From the NCBI GenBank assembly GCA_013397695.1, contig VYZI01000261.1, forward strand, positions 1,019,793 to 1,083,792: a stretch of 64,000 nt of DNA. Reading direction: 5' to 3'. The position numbers and the translations under genes were made by a program. The notes beneath the pieces were generated by a model, which saw only the letters and a list, made by a program, of their open reading frames with translations, ran no database searches and had not been told where the DNA came from. Below are positions 26,375 to 36,300 of the stretch, piece after piece. Within the stretch, counting starts at the first letter, position 1. Every line of letters starts with the position of its first letter. The DNA is from Centropus unirufus (taxonomy: Eukaryota > Chordata > Aves > Cuculiformes > Centropidae).

Positions 26375-27001
26375 TCCTCTTGGGGTCCCTTGCCCTTAAG
26401 GATTGTCTCCCATGGAATTTTAACAACCAGCTTTCTGATCAACCCAAGGTGCTCTCTGGAAGTCTAAGGTAGCCTTTCTGCTGACCTCCCTCCTCACCTC
26501 TTATAGAACTGAGACTTTTACCAACTCATGATCACTGCATCCCCGGTATCCTCCAACCATCACATCTCCCACAACTCCTTCTCTGTTCACAAACAGCGGG
26601 TCCCGCTGGGCGCCTTCCCTTCTCTGCTCAATCTCCAGTTGTGTGAGGAAGTTGTCTTCCACACACTCCAGGAAACTCCTAGACAGTTTCCTCTCTGATG
26701 TATTGTAGTACCAGCAGACATCTGGCAAGTTGGAGTCCTCCACAAGGACAAGAGGCAGCGATTGTGAGGCTTCTCTCAGTTGTTTATAAAATAATTTGTC
26801 AACATCCTCTTCCTGGCTAGGTGGGCTATAACAGACTCCCACAACAATATCAGCCTTATTGTCAGCTCCTCTGAGTTTTATCCAAAACCACTCAATTCTA
26901 CCATCATCCTCAAGCTGAAGCTTGGTTATTGTGTTACTACAGCTTACTGATATATTCTGCCGTATCATTTTCCACTGCGAGCTTGAAAACAAGTTACTCA
27001 C
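26375..27001 (-). mobile_element. CR1 LINE internal fragment (antisense), endonuclease region
   Basis: Read on the minus strand, the whole segment follows the 5' half of avian CR1 ORF2, through the end of the endonuclease domain and into the following linker (plus-strand words such as cctctctgatgtattgtagt and ttgtctcccatggaatttta). It lacks both the reverse transcriptase and the octamer tail. CR1 copies are usually 5'-truncated and keep the 3' end, so this is either a piece of a larger insertion cut by deletion or a rearranged fragment. It lies between unique sequences. Confidence 0.88.
26501..27001 (-). pseudogene. CR1 ORF2 endonuclease-domain relic
   Basis: A 166-codon open frame. Residues 50-60 read ADIVVGVCYSP and about 84-97 read LVLVEDSNLPDVCW. 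Residues 108-121 read RSFLECVEDNFLTQ, and 145-159 read GDVMVGGYRGCSDHE. These match the apurinic/apyrimidinic-type endonuclease that nicks target DNA before reverse transcription in CR1-clade LINEs. The C-terminal SDH catalytic motif is kept at 156-158. The catalytic GDFN-type motif is altered to EDSN at 88-91, and the N-terminal third of the domain is missing or unrecognisable before residue 40. With no reverse transcriptase attached, it cannot act as a transposon protein. The intact frame is probably a chance survival in an old copy. Confidence 0.85.
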
Positions 27002-28187
27002 AAGGTACTGTTACTAGGGGGACCTTTCCCCAACTGTAGGTAAAAAAGGAACAAATAAAAACTTTCTGTTTTCTTCTTTTTTTTTCTTCAAAGAAAATTA
27101 AGAATAATGCACATATACGTTTTAAACACTGACAAAGCCTGGAGAATGTAAATGGTAAAGACCTATGTAAATTTTAGGTAGTGCTTTGATTCAATTGTCC
27201 TATGAAACCCTGGTTATGTCTCAGATTCATACAGGAATTAGGTTTTGCCACATTGAGCATTTCAGTCCTTAATAATGACATGTTTTACACCACGATACAA
27301 ATTCACAGCCCTCACTTGCACAGGTTCGCTGTACTGGAAATGAGCGAGTAGGTGTTTCGTACAGGAGCAGCAAAAGGTACCATGCTGAGCAAGTCTATGT
27401 CTGTCAGAAGGAGTGTTTTTGAATTGTGTCTCTGAAAAACACAGCCAGAAAATAAACTTAAGTTCAGAGTTATGTGTTTCTGCAATATATTCCTTTGCAG
27501 CTCTGAGTGTACACGTGTAGTAGTTTAGGGTACTGTCGGCTAAATTCCATCTTTGAGGATGATAAGGACTGAAATCCACCTTTCTCACTTTCCAGGAGTG
27601 CTGCAGATTGACATCCCTAGCTCAACACGGTCTCCTTAAATCAATGAGTGTATTTATTGTGAGCTAATCCTTTGTTTATTTAATTTGCCAAATGGAAGAG
27701 GAGGATTTTAGAAGGATGCTGTTTACAACTGCAGTCAGGTAGCTGTTAACAATATCCTGATAGAATAGGCAAAGTAAAATCAAATTCCTCAAAGATAACG
27801 CTGGAAATAAACAGTTGTAAAATATTATCTTTTAAATTTTTACACATTCATGGAATAATCTCACCTGAGTCTGGAATACGTTTTATATTAGTTCAAATCT
27901 TTCAAAAAATTTTGTATACATTACTAATGAATAGACCTTAATTTAATTATTTTTATTAAAGTATAATTCAGGTATTATTTATAAGTTATGTTTAATTTTA
28001 AAAGATATTTTTAGAAATTAGATTGTGCTGTAAAATAAACTTTATTTACCATATTGAATTTTTTATGTGCAGAAAATTATTTTTCTATTACCTAAATGGT
28101 TCTTTCTTCCTAATAATCTACACTCTGTTCTGATACATTAGTTTTGAGGCCAAAATTTAAGAATCTTGATTTTAGTGTTTGAATGGG

Positions 28188-28223
28188 GTTTTTTATTGTT
28201 TTGTTTTGTTTTATGTTGTTTTG
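28188..28223 (+). repeat. T-rich (TTTTG)n-like simple repeat
   Basis: GTTTTTTATTGTTTTGTTTT and the following bases form an imperfect pentanucleotide repeat of about 36 bases. Confidence 0.6.
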
Positions 28224-29333
28224 ATGGCTTGGAGATTTTTAATTATTCCAAAATCCAGCTGTTTTTTATATTGACATTATTTACATTACACTCATGCTAA
28301 TGCCTTCAGGGTGCCTAGGTGATAAATACATAACTCTGCTTGCTTGTTTGAAACAAAAGCAACCTTAACCTAATTTTCTTTGAAGCAAACTAATAGTTTT
28401 GTGATTTCATGAATACAATATTTCATATTCCATGTAATACAATATTTCATTTTCTAGTTAATTAGCTTCATATTCTATATGAGTATGTGCCACTGTTAAG
28501 CAATTAAAGAAAAATCTGGTCTGATTCTTCAATACCTTAAAGACAAAACAAAAGGAAATAACTAGCAGTAAATGGAACTTAATGTCCAAGCCTGAGCTGG
28601 AGTGATCAGGAGACCCTGACTCTGAAGAAACTAATCTAACAAGAAGGATCTGAAATCCTTGGAAAGCTGTTTTTGTCATTACAACTGAAAGACTATCCTC
28701 TAAGAAAGTTTGGTGTGGTATTATTTTCCTTTCTTTCGTCTTCCTTTTTTTTTCCCCCAGATCATCAGGGCATATGTGTGTGAGGGAATAACTTTCATAG
28801 TTTTTAATAATTTATCCTCTATATAGAAGTCTTGGTTAATGTCTACCTTACTTGTTCTATCTCTTAGTCAGGTGGAAAATGAAATGTTTAAACCTTAGTG
28901 TCTTTATTCTTGGTTCAGAAAGATAGAAAATAAGCAGAGAATGGGATTATGGTGTAGTATCATATGCAGGTGACATGTTATCCTGTACTGGAATGGAACG
29001 TGGATAGATTATGTGTGGGATTTGGAAGGGGAACTAATGTTTTTAATTTATTTCTACTCTCTTTTTTCCTCTTTTGCCTGACTTGATGATAATTGTACCT
29101 TACAAAATGTACATAAATTAATATTATTTATGCTATTGTGTGGTTTTTAGGATGTAAACTTAGAAAATGTTTCACATGGAAGTCTAGATATTGGAATTAT
29201 AGCTTCATGTCACTGTCTCCCTGTCAATCTATCCCTTTGATCTCTGTTTCATGTGCTTGAAATATAAATGCCAAAATTACTTCAGTCTTCATGAGCTAGG
29301 TTAATAAAGATATGCTGATTTTAAACTCGCCTG

Positions 29334-29355
29334 TCCCAGTTTCACTGAACTGGGA
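29334..29355. repeat. Short perfect hairpin
   Basis: TCCCAGTT and AACTGGGA are exact inverted complements around a six-base loop (TCACTG). It is too short to call an RNA gene, and no T-run follows it. Confidence 0.6.
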
Positions 29356-29740
29356 TAAATCTGGATCAAGGAACAGCTAAGCCAGCTGGTCAGAAGGGCT
29401 GGCAACCTTTCTGAGAGGAGCAGGAATATATGAATGGCAAACTCTACGAATGGAATAATATAGCTAGAATAGGATAACAGAAGAGAGCCTGAAATATTTT
29501 GTCTGTGAATATACCATGAACAATATCGGTCCCAGCCCTTGCATATATATGACATTTTTGTATGCAGGGATCTTTCTTTTCCTTTATTCACCTTTCAACT
29601 AAGATAAGAGGTATTGTGCCACAGGGATTGCAAGGACTTCAATTTCTGAGAGTCTTTAGTAATGCAAATCACCCCTGTGGGTGGAGAAAGAGATCCAGCA
29701 GCTTAATTGCTTCTGGGACCCTGGGAAGCCCAGCATATTA

Positions 29741-30320
29741 TGGAATCACAGAATAAGAGAATCACAGAATGGTTGAGGTTGGAAGAGACCCTGGAGACCA
29801 TGTTGTCTGACCCCTCTGCTCAAGTTGGGACACGAATTCGGTTGCCCAGGTTTGTGATTGGTCACCTTTTGAATATCTCCAAAGAGGAAGAATCCATGTG
29901 CTCTCTGAGCAATGTGAGCTGCTGCTTGATCACCCTCACAATGAAAATGTGCTTCCTGATGTTCAGAAGGAACTTCCTATTTTCCAGTTTACACTTGCTG
30001 TTTCTGTCACTGGGTACCACTGAAAAGAGTTTGTCTCAATTTTGTTTGCACCCTCTCTTCAGGTATTTATTTACATTAATAAGATCTCCCTGACCCTTTT
30101 CTTCTTCAGACTAAATAGTATCAGGTCTCTTAGACTTTCCTCATACGTTCTGGTGCTCCAGATCCTTAAGCACCTTGAGGTCTTTCCCTAGACTCCCTCC
30201 TTTCTGTCCATATACCTTTTAGGCTAGGGAACTCAGTACTGGAAAGAACACTTCAGGTGTGGCCTCACCAGTTCTGACTAGAGGGGAAGGATCACCTTGA
30301 TCAGCTTGCTTTCAGATATT
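29741..30320 (-). mobile_element. CR1 LINE 3' end (antisense)
   Basis: On the plus strand it begins with tggaatcacagaataagaga and atcacagaatggttgaggtt, the reverse complement of a CR1 tail and 3' UTR. It continues through antisense ORF2 C-terminal sequence to about the caggtgtggcctcaccagtt and gaggggaaggatcacc words near 30300. It is 5'-truncated. Two tail-like units (ATTCTGTGATTC type, minus strand) are present. The plus-strand 128-codon frame here (29707-30093) is an antisense artefact. The CR1 frame itself is broken. Confidence 0.9.
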
Positions 30321-31059
30321 GACATGTAAACCAAACTACCTCATAGATGACAAGCTGCTACTTAGGTCTTCAAATGAAGAGTATAACATGTGCTTCAGGT
30401 ACCAATATTTAGCTTGTAATAGTTCAGCCCTCTCGCATTTCCTTAGAGTCACAGAGCACACTGCATGTATTCTCTACGATAATGCTTTATAAAGGCACAC
30501 AGCTTCCACAGAAATACAGATGCCTCTGTATTGAATACACATGAATTCTGAGTTTTTTATGCACTCATATCTGGTAGGTGAGGTAGGCAGATCTGATTTG
30601 CTCTGCACACTGCTTTTCTATCCTGAGGGTCTTGACACTCATCAATTTATTTTTTACAGAGTCTTTTACATGTAACACAATAATTTTTACTTTGATTAGA
30701 AATAAATATGTTTTAATCACTTTTTTTAAGGAGATGTAGAAATAAAAATGTTGACTTAAATGTAAATTAAGTGCTTGAAATTTAGAGAGTTGAGCACACA
30801 CACACAAAGCCCTGAAAAGTTGTAAAATAGAAAGAAGTTTTGGCAATTGATTTTCTTTAGATATGAGTTTTTAACAATACTACACACAAAAGATTAGGAT
30901 GCTGCCAAAGTGTAAATGTGAACTGCTGCAAGCTCAGTCCATGGATCACCATTTTCTTATATGATCACAAATTTTTAAACAAAACAAAACAAAAAGTAAA
31001 TCAACCCTACCTAGTTGTAATCCTTATTCAGAACTAACCTTCTTTTTCTTTTGCTGTAG
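30321..31059. other. Unique AT-rich DNA upstream of the candidate exons
   Basis: No gene or interspersed repeat was recognised. It contains an (AAAAC)n-like stretch near 30977-30995 and, at its right edge, the acceptor signal of the candidate exon: CTAAC branch-like word at 31034-31038, a T/C-rich tract, and AG at 31058-31059. Confidence 0.5.
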
Positions 31060-31120
31060 GTAGAAAGTGTTCCTCTTCCATCTAATCCAGGGGAATTCAC
31101 AGAAGACTACACTGAACTAG
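31060..31120 (+). CDS. Candidate internal coding exon (61 nt), gene unknown
   Basis: A strong 3' splice-site layout precedes this segment: CTAAC 22 bases upstream, the tract ttctttttcttttgctg, then TAG. The segment is followed by GTATCA, an acceptable donor. Only one frame is open; it starts in phase 0, reads VESVPLPSNP and then an acidic part ending TEDYTEL, and leaves one base (G) for the next exon. The other two frames contain stops. Joined to the next candidate exon (31299) the frame stays open. No family is recognised. Short exons with decent signals arise by chance in vertebrate DNA, so without RNA or cross-species evidence this is only a candidate. Confidence 0.25.
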
Positions 31121-31298
31121 GTATCACTCTTTTTTAAATTAAGTAAATGCTGAGTAGGAGACTATAAAATTGACAGAAGAATAAAGATGTTTTCCTAATG
31201 GCAACAGCTGAGAAAAGTCTTCTTTTTGTATATCTGGGGCTCTGAACTCATTAGCATAATCCTTGGTAAACTTTTCTGACCTGTTTTTTACGTTGCAG

Positions 31299-31351
31299 AG
31301 AACTGGCACAACTGCAGCTCTCGTTATATCACATCAAATAAGTCCTGCTGA
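31299..31351 (+). CDS. Candidate terminal coding exon, gene unknown
   Basis: It is preceded by TTCTGAC (a branch-like word about 18 bases upstream), the tract ctgttttttacgttg and CAG at 31296-31298. With the single G carried from the exon at 31060-31120, the frame continues as ENWHNCSSRY and ends NKSC before TGA at 31349-31351. NCS and NKS are N-glycosylation-type sequons, and the piece holds two cysteines. An AATAAA polyadenylation signal lies at 31386-31391, 35 bases after the stop. The intron would be 178 bases. Together the two exons would give the last 37 or so residues of an unrecognised protein. No upstream exon was identified in the window. Confidence 0.22.
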
Positions 31352-31385
31352 CATGAACTAGGTAACACTTTGTTAAGGGAAAGAC

Positions 31386-31391
31386 AATAAA
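31386..31391 (+). terminator. AATAAA polyadenylation-type signal
   Basis: A canonical hexamer 35 bases after the stop of the candidate terminal exon. The hexamer is common in AT-rich DNA, so it supports the exon model only in combination. Confidence 0.25.
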
Positions 31392-32584
31392 GGCAAAATT
31401 CTCCCAGCAGATCTGCATGAAAACTCTTGATCACTGGATATTCCACTCTCCAAATGTGTAGTCTTCTCTTTGGCATGAAGTCTGAGGTACACAATATCAG
31501 AAGCAAAAAAAAAATCTGTAAAAAAAGATATTAGACAAATTGCATAAACAAACTTTATTTATTTATTTATTACAAGGAGCAACAAATAACATATTCTTTC
31601 ACCTTAGCTCAGTGGACAGGAGCAGAAGATCAATATTTCGACCAATACATGCAAACTCAACAGGGTGCTTGGAGACCAAGAAGGATTCTCCAGGCTCTGT
31701 GGACTGGGGATTGACCCTTATCTCACCAAAACACAATGCACAGGTAGAAAAAAAATGATTTAACTGATGGTTTGGCAATACATGTGACACCTTAGGAAAC
31801 AAGTACACTGAAAGGGTCGACACCTTAAACTTAAAAATAATAATAATAAAATGAAATAAATTCTGGGCAATGGTACCTCCCTGAAGAAATTCCAGAAGTG
31901 CTCTGAAATCTTTGTGTCTTCATAATTAGTACACAAAGATTGCACCGAGTCATGGTATCAAATGATGGAAAAATCCTACCTACTTTAGCAGTGTGACTGT
32001 GTCAGAAGTTTTTCTGGGAGAAGTCTGCTGTGATTTGAGGGGGAAAATTTTCCACTTGATTCATTCTTTTTAATTGGAGATAGGACAGTTTGTGATCTGC
32101 AATCTGTTGCCACGGTAAATAAAGATGGTGGGTGAGGTGGGAAGTATTGTTGTAGGGACTGTTGCTGCTGAGGGATGACCTTAGAAAAGTCTCCTGGGTT
32201 ATTCCTGTGCTATATCTCTGGCCATTCCAACAGTCAAAAGGCAGGGCTCCCCATAAAGAAAAGAGGAAGAGTCTAAAGAGCGCAAATTGTCATGTAAAAA
32301 TATATGATTTTTAGTTATTGATGGGAGCACCTAAGCTACCTTGATACAGTTGAGAAAGCTTTCAGTTTAGAGAAAACGCAGTGAATATAATAACCTTCTC
32401 TTTAATTTTGCACACTTATTGCACCTGTGAACAATTTACTCTTATCACACCCCTGTTCTTATAGCTACAGTCTGCATGTCATGTCCTTAATAGTTCAGGT
32501 TTCAGTTTGATAATCAATTCCCAACCAATAATTCCTGATCAATATTCCTTGACTGGAAGTTTCCTAAAAATTCTTCTTCCTGTA
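31392..32584. other. Unique AT-rich noncoding DNA
   Basis: No gene or interspersed repeat was recognised. A (TTTA)n stretch lies at 31554-31571 and an (AAT)n stretch near 31833-31850. Confidence 0.5.
31554..31571 (+). repeat. (TTTA)n microsatellite
   Basis: TTTATTTATTTATTTATT covers about four and a half tetranucleotide units. Confidence 0.8.
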
Positions 32585-33097
32585 CAGAATAGGATCCTTT
32601 TGGTTGCAAAAGACCTTTAAAATCATTGAGACCAACTGTAAACCAAACATTGCCAAGTCCACCACTAACCATGTCCAGATCTACACATCTTTTAAATACC
32701 ACCAGTAATGGTGATTCAACCATTTCCCTGTTCCAATACTTGACAACCCTCTTGATGACGAAAGCTTCCCTAATATCCAACTTAAACTTCCTTCCTTTCA
32801 TCCTATCACTCACTACTTGTGAAGAGAAACCAACACCACCACACTGGAACCTCCTTTCAGGCACTGTAGAGAACGACAAAGTTCCCATAGCTGCACATTC
32901 CAAGACTTGTCCCTTCACAATCCTTGTCGCTTTCTTCGCACATGGTTCAGCACCTCATTGTCATTCTTGCACGAAGGGGCCCAAAACTGAACATGGTATT
33001 CAAAGTGTGGCTTCACCAATGCTGAGTACAGGAGGGCAACCTCTTCTCTGGTCCTGTTGGCCCTGCTGGTTCTATACTTTCTTGGCCACCTGGGCAC
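32585..33097 (-). pseudogene. CR1 ORF2 C-terminal relic
   Basis: Two overlapping minus-strand frames carry the same ancestral protein. The frame at 32915-33097 contains VALLYSALVKPHFEYHVQFW and then APSCKND. The frame at 32514-32918 contains GVGFSSQVVSDRMKG, KLDIREAF and KRVVKYWN. These are characteristic C-terminal words of CR1 ORF2, downstream of the reverse-transcriptase catalytic core. The switch of frame at about 32915 coincides with the internal deletion described for the element. No catalytic residues are included, so there is no activity. Confidence 0.85.
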
Positions 33098-33325
33098 TCT
33101 GCTGACTTATTTTCAGTCATCTATTGACAGCATCCCAGAGTCCTATTCCACCAGGCAGCTTTCCAATCATGTATTCACAAGCCTGTAGTATTTCATGGCA
33201 TTGTTGGCACCCAATTTCAAGACCAGATATTTGGCCTTGTTGTACCCCATGTACCTGGCCTTGGTCCATTAATCCAGTCTGTCTAGATCTCTCTGGAGAG
33301 ACTTTTACCCTCAAGCAGATCAAGT
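32585..33325 (-). mobile_element. CR1 LINE 3' half (antisense)
   Basis: This is the longest CR1 copy in the window. On the minus strand it runs from the late reverse-transcriptase region (antisense of 'cttgatctgcttgagggtaa', near 33300) through the ORF2 C-terminus to the 3' UTR (ggtcttttgcaacc). The terminal octamer is degraded to a gatcctattctgta-like end. There is an internal deletion of roughly 50 bases near 32890-32930, where consensus CR1 has the 'gttgtttagcctggagaaaa' stretch. The frame is broken, so the copy is inert. Confidence 0.9.
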
Positions 33326-36300
33326 TAAAGTATCCCATAGAGAAATATATAATGAACAGAAGAAATAAAACAAATTTAACAAAAATAAACCCTTCCAAGC
33401 ATAAAAGGAAATCTGTCATGTTAAACAGGAAATTATTTTTATCAATAAATGTATTAAATGAAAAGACAATTCAGTTACTGTACACCATGAATTTTATTTA
33501 GTGAAAAATCAAGATTAATTTTAGGGTTAAAATTCAACATTTGTCTCCTCATTTAAGTTTTCTGTGGCACTGGAGAGTTTAAGGGAAATTTTTAATCATG
33601 CTATAATTAATTAATGTTTTGCGTGTTATTTATTTAGGCACTTTGACTAATAATATTCTCTAGGTGCATCTATAATTAATATTCTATATCAAGAGACACT
33701 GTCAATTTCAGTTTGACCTGTCTTTTCAAAGCAAAACAAACAGTAAAAAAAATTAAAGAGTTTTTATAAACTTCAGCCCAGTAAGTTTTTTCTTGAAATA
33801 AAAATGTCATCTGAGCTGGTATTCCTGCCAATTTTCAGGTAGCATTCCAAAGCTTAACTTTAGGTTCTACGAGCTAAAAATGGAATTGTCTTAAAAGAAA
33901 TGCATACAGAAAACAATAGTGAATGAAAAGTAAATAGAGAGATTAAATATTTTTAATTGTCATAGATCTTCAAAATAAAAAAATAAATATTTTGTCACAT
34001 ACTTTTACTCTTAGAAACCACAATCCACAAAAAACAGACCATCATTTTCCCATTTTCCCCTCTCTCACTCTTACATCGACTCACAATACAAAGGTAAAAT
34101 CTTTAATGTATTGTCTCCACGTGTAGTTTATTTCCAGACCGTCATCTTGATGAAAACTAACTCACATCTTTCTCTTCGGGAAAAAAAAGGTTTTTAGCTG
34201 TTAAAACAATCTTATATTCAAATAGAGATGTGAAAAACCTTTTGCACAGACACATCCCTGATGTCAGCAAGAGGGGAACCTGCAGATCAGTGTGGCATTG
34301 TACCAAAGATAGCGAATGTCCTGCTGTTCCTTACATCAATCTGTCTGCTGAGGGATCATCTTCTCTGTACCACTGTTGTAAGACCTTTGTGGGCTTACAA
34401 TATTCTGCTTCAGCTTCCTGATGGTGCCTGTGGCCAAGCCACTGTGCTTGCATGTCTCAGGTTTGCACATCAGAGCAGAACTAAGAAATCAAAGAAAAAC
34501 CATCATGGAATTCCAGAGAGGACCTTGGGATACATGTTAATGACAACATTAAATTCTCATTAGCCACCCCAATCATTATCTCCTCAACATATATATGCTT
34601 CATAATATTCTCCAACATTCAACTATCTTTGGCCTTAAGACTCTCACATGGAAAAGCTATTTTAGCGAAAGGTGAGTAGCAATCTCAATTCACATAACCA
34701 ACTTTGTCGGAAAGTGTAGGCAATATCGATTAGATTTTACTACGCACTTTCTTGTTTTCTTTAAGTCCGATAAGGTAGATCTTGCTTTTCATTCCTCTAA
34801 GACACCTGAATGAGAGGGCCTGCTATAGCAAAATAGACATGGTGAGTCTGGGAGAGGAGAAAAGCTTTCCAGCAAGGCAGAAAAGTCAAAGGTGTGTGTT
34901 TGTTGTTGTCAGGATGTCAGGCATTGTCTGTGGAGCATTTTCACTGCAGGTCACTGACAGTAAAAACTGTCATGCAGAGCAGCATGTGACAAATTGATTT
35001 TCTTTGCAACTTTCAGCTGACCTTTGAATACATGATAAGTCAAGGCCACAATAAAAGATCCCTTACGTCCTTTAATTCTTCCCTTTTTTCTGAATAAAAA
35101 GTTTCTGAAATGTCTGTTCAGTACCGGTGCATTTTGGTTTGACTAGTATTTTTTTAAAAAAATATATCCTGAGCACCTGCAAATATGATTTCTTAGTGTG
35201 AAAAAATTTCGATCCTGATTTCTACCCTAATTTCTACAAGAAATTTATCCCTCTGTTTCCGCTCCTTTGTTAGAATTCATTGAAAAAAAAAAAAGTTTTG
35301 AGATGGTGGGATCAAACCCATCTATATTTTCTTAGTCAACAACCTTGACTGAGAATACTTAATCAAATTTCTTGCAAGAGAAATACAATGCTGCACAATA
35401 TGTCATTGTTCACAGGAACTAGTAATGCAGTTCAATAAAGATACTTAAATTAGATAAGGTATAGTTTTGACTGGGTTTATAATTGCCCTTCTGAGCTTTT
35501 AAAATGTATTTTGTATTTAGCTTTCTACAGTTTCCATCACTTGTACTATACCAAGAAAATTGTCATTTAGAGTCATTAAATGATAAATCGAATGGAGAAA
35601 TCTGTAGCCTAAAAACTTGCAGTCTGAGCAAAGTTTCCTTCCAAAGACACTACAGAGATTCTACTAAGATAGTTGTACACAGACAATTATTCAGCAGTTC
35701 TTCTCTTCCACTCTGCTCAGGTGTGCAATACCAAGGCTAAGGAGCATTGTCATGACCATTTAAAGAAGCCAAGCATGTGAGTCAGCTTCGTTCACTACAA
35801 GAACTATCTAAAATGTGGTGCATTAGGTTTTTGTTTTGCTTTCGGTTGCATATTCTGTTCTGAGTTGTTTTCTTGGTTTTGGCTTTGGTTTGTTTGTTGT
35901 GATACTGTTTATAATTTTTTTTTCTTAAAAAAATAGTAATAATTAAGAAAGGAAATATACACTGTTGATACTGAAATTTACACAACTGCCTAACTGTTAG
36001 TACACATCCAAGAAGATTTTAAAATCTTTTGCTGAATGTTCTTAGTTATTATCTCTCATATGAAGTTACTTGTAGATTTACTGTACAATCATTTCTATCA
36101 TCTGTTTATCTATCGATCCTAAAAGTTTTCTGTGATGTCTTTGAATCACTCTTCATTCTGTCAGTGTATTTACATATAACTCGTACTTCATCCTAAAGAT
36201 GTTTGGAATGTTATGAAGACTAACAGGAATTGCAGTTTTGCTTGAGTTTTATATAAAGTACGAAGTATGAAAAATATGACAGCCCACTCCCCAGAACAAC

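Larger units (their letters stand above)
27002..29740. other. Unique AT-rich noncoding DNA
   Basis: A minus-strand frame at 27262-27588 (108 codons) has no recognised family. A T-rich (TTTTG)n-like stretch lies at 28188-28223. A short hairpin lies at 29334-29355. No CR1 or gene was recognised. Confidence 0.5.

Noticed and set aside
27262..27588. 108-codon minus-strand frame
   Set aside because: No recognised family or repeat match, no convincing splice or promoter context, and length within what chance gives in 64 kb.
29707..30093. 128-codon plus-strand frame
   Set aside because: It lies across an antisense CR1 3' end. The protein read is the wrong strand of the repeat.
32626..33105. 159-codon plus-strand frame
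   Set aside because: It is antisense to the CR1 ORF2 relic. The real ancestral protein is on the minus strand.
26375..33325. One long CR1 element split into three antisense pieces
   Set aside because: The endonuclease part should lie at the highest coordinates on the minus strand, but it is at the lowest. Two of the pieces also cover the same 3' region. They are separate insertions or fragments.
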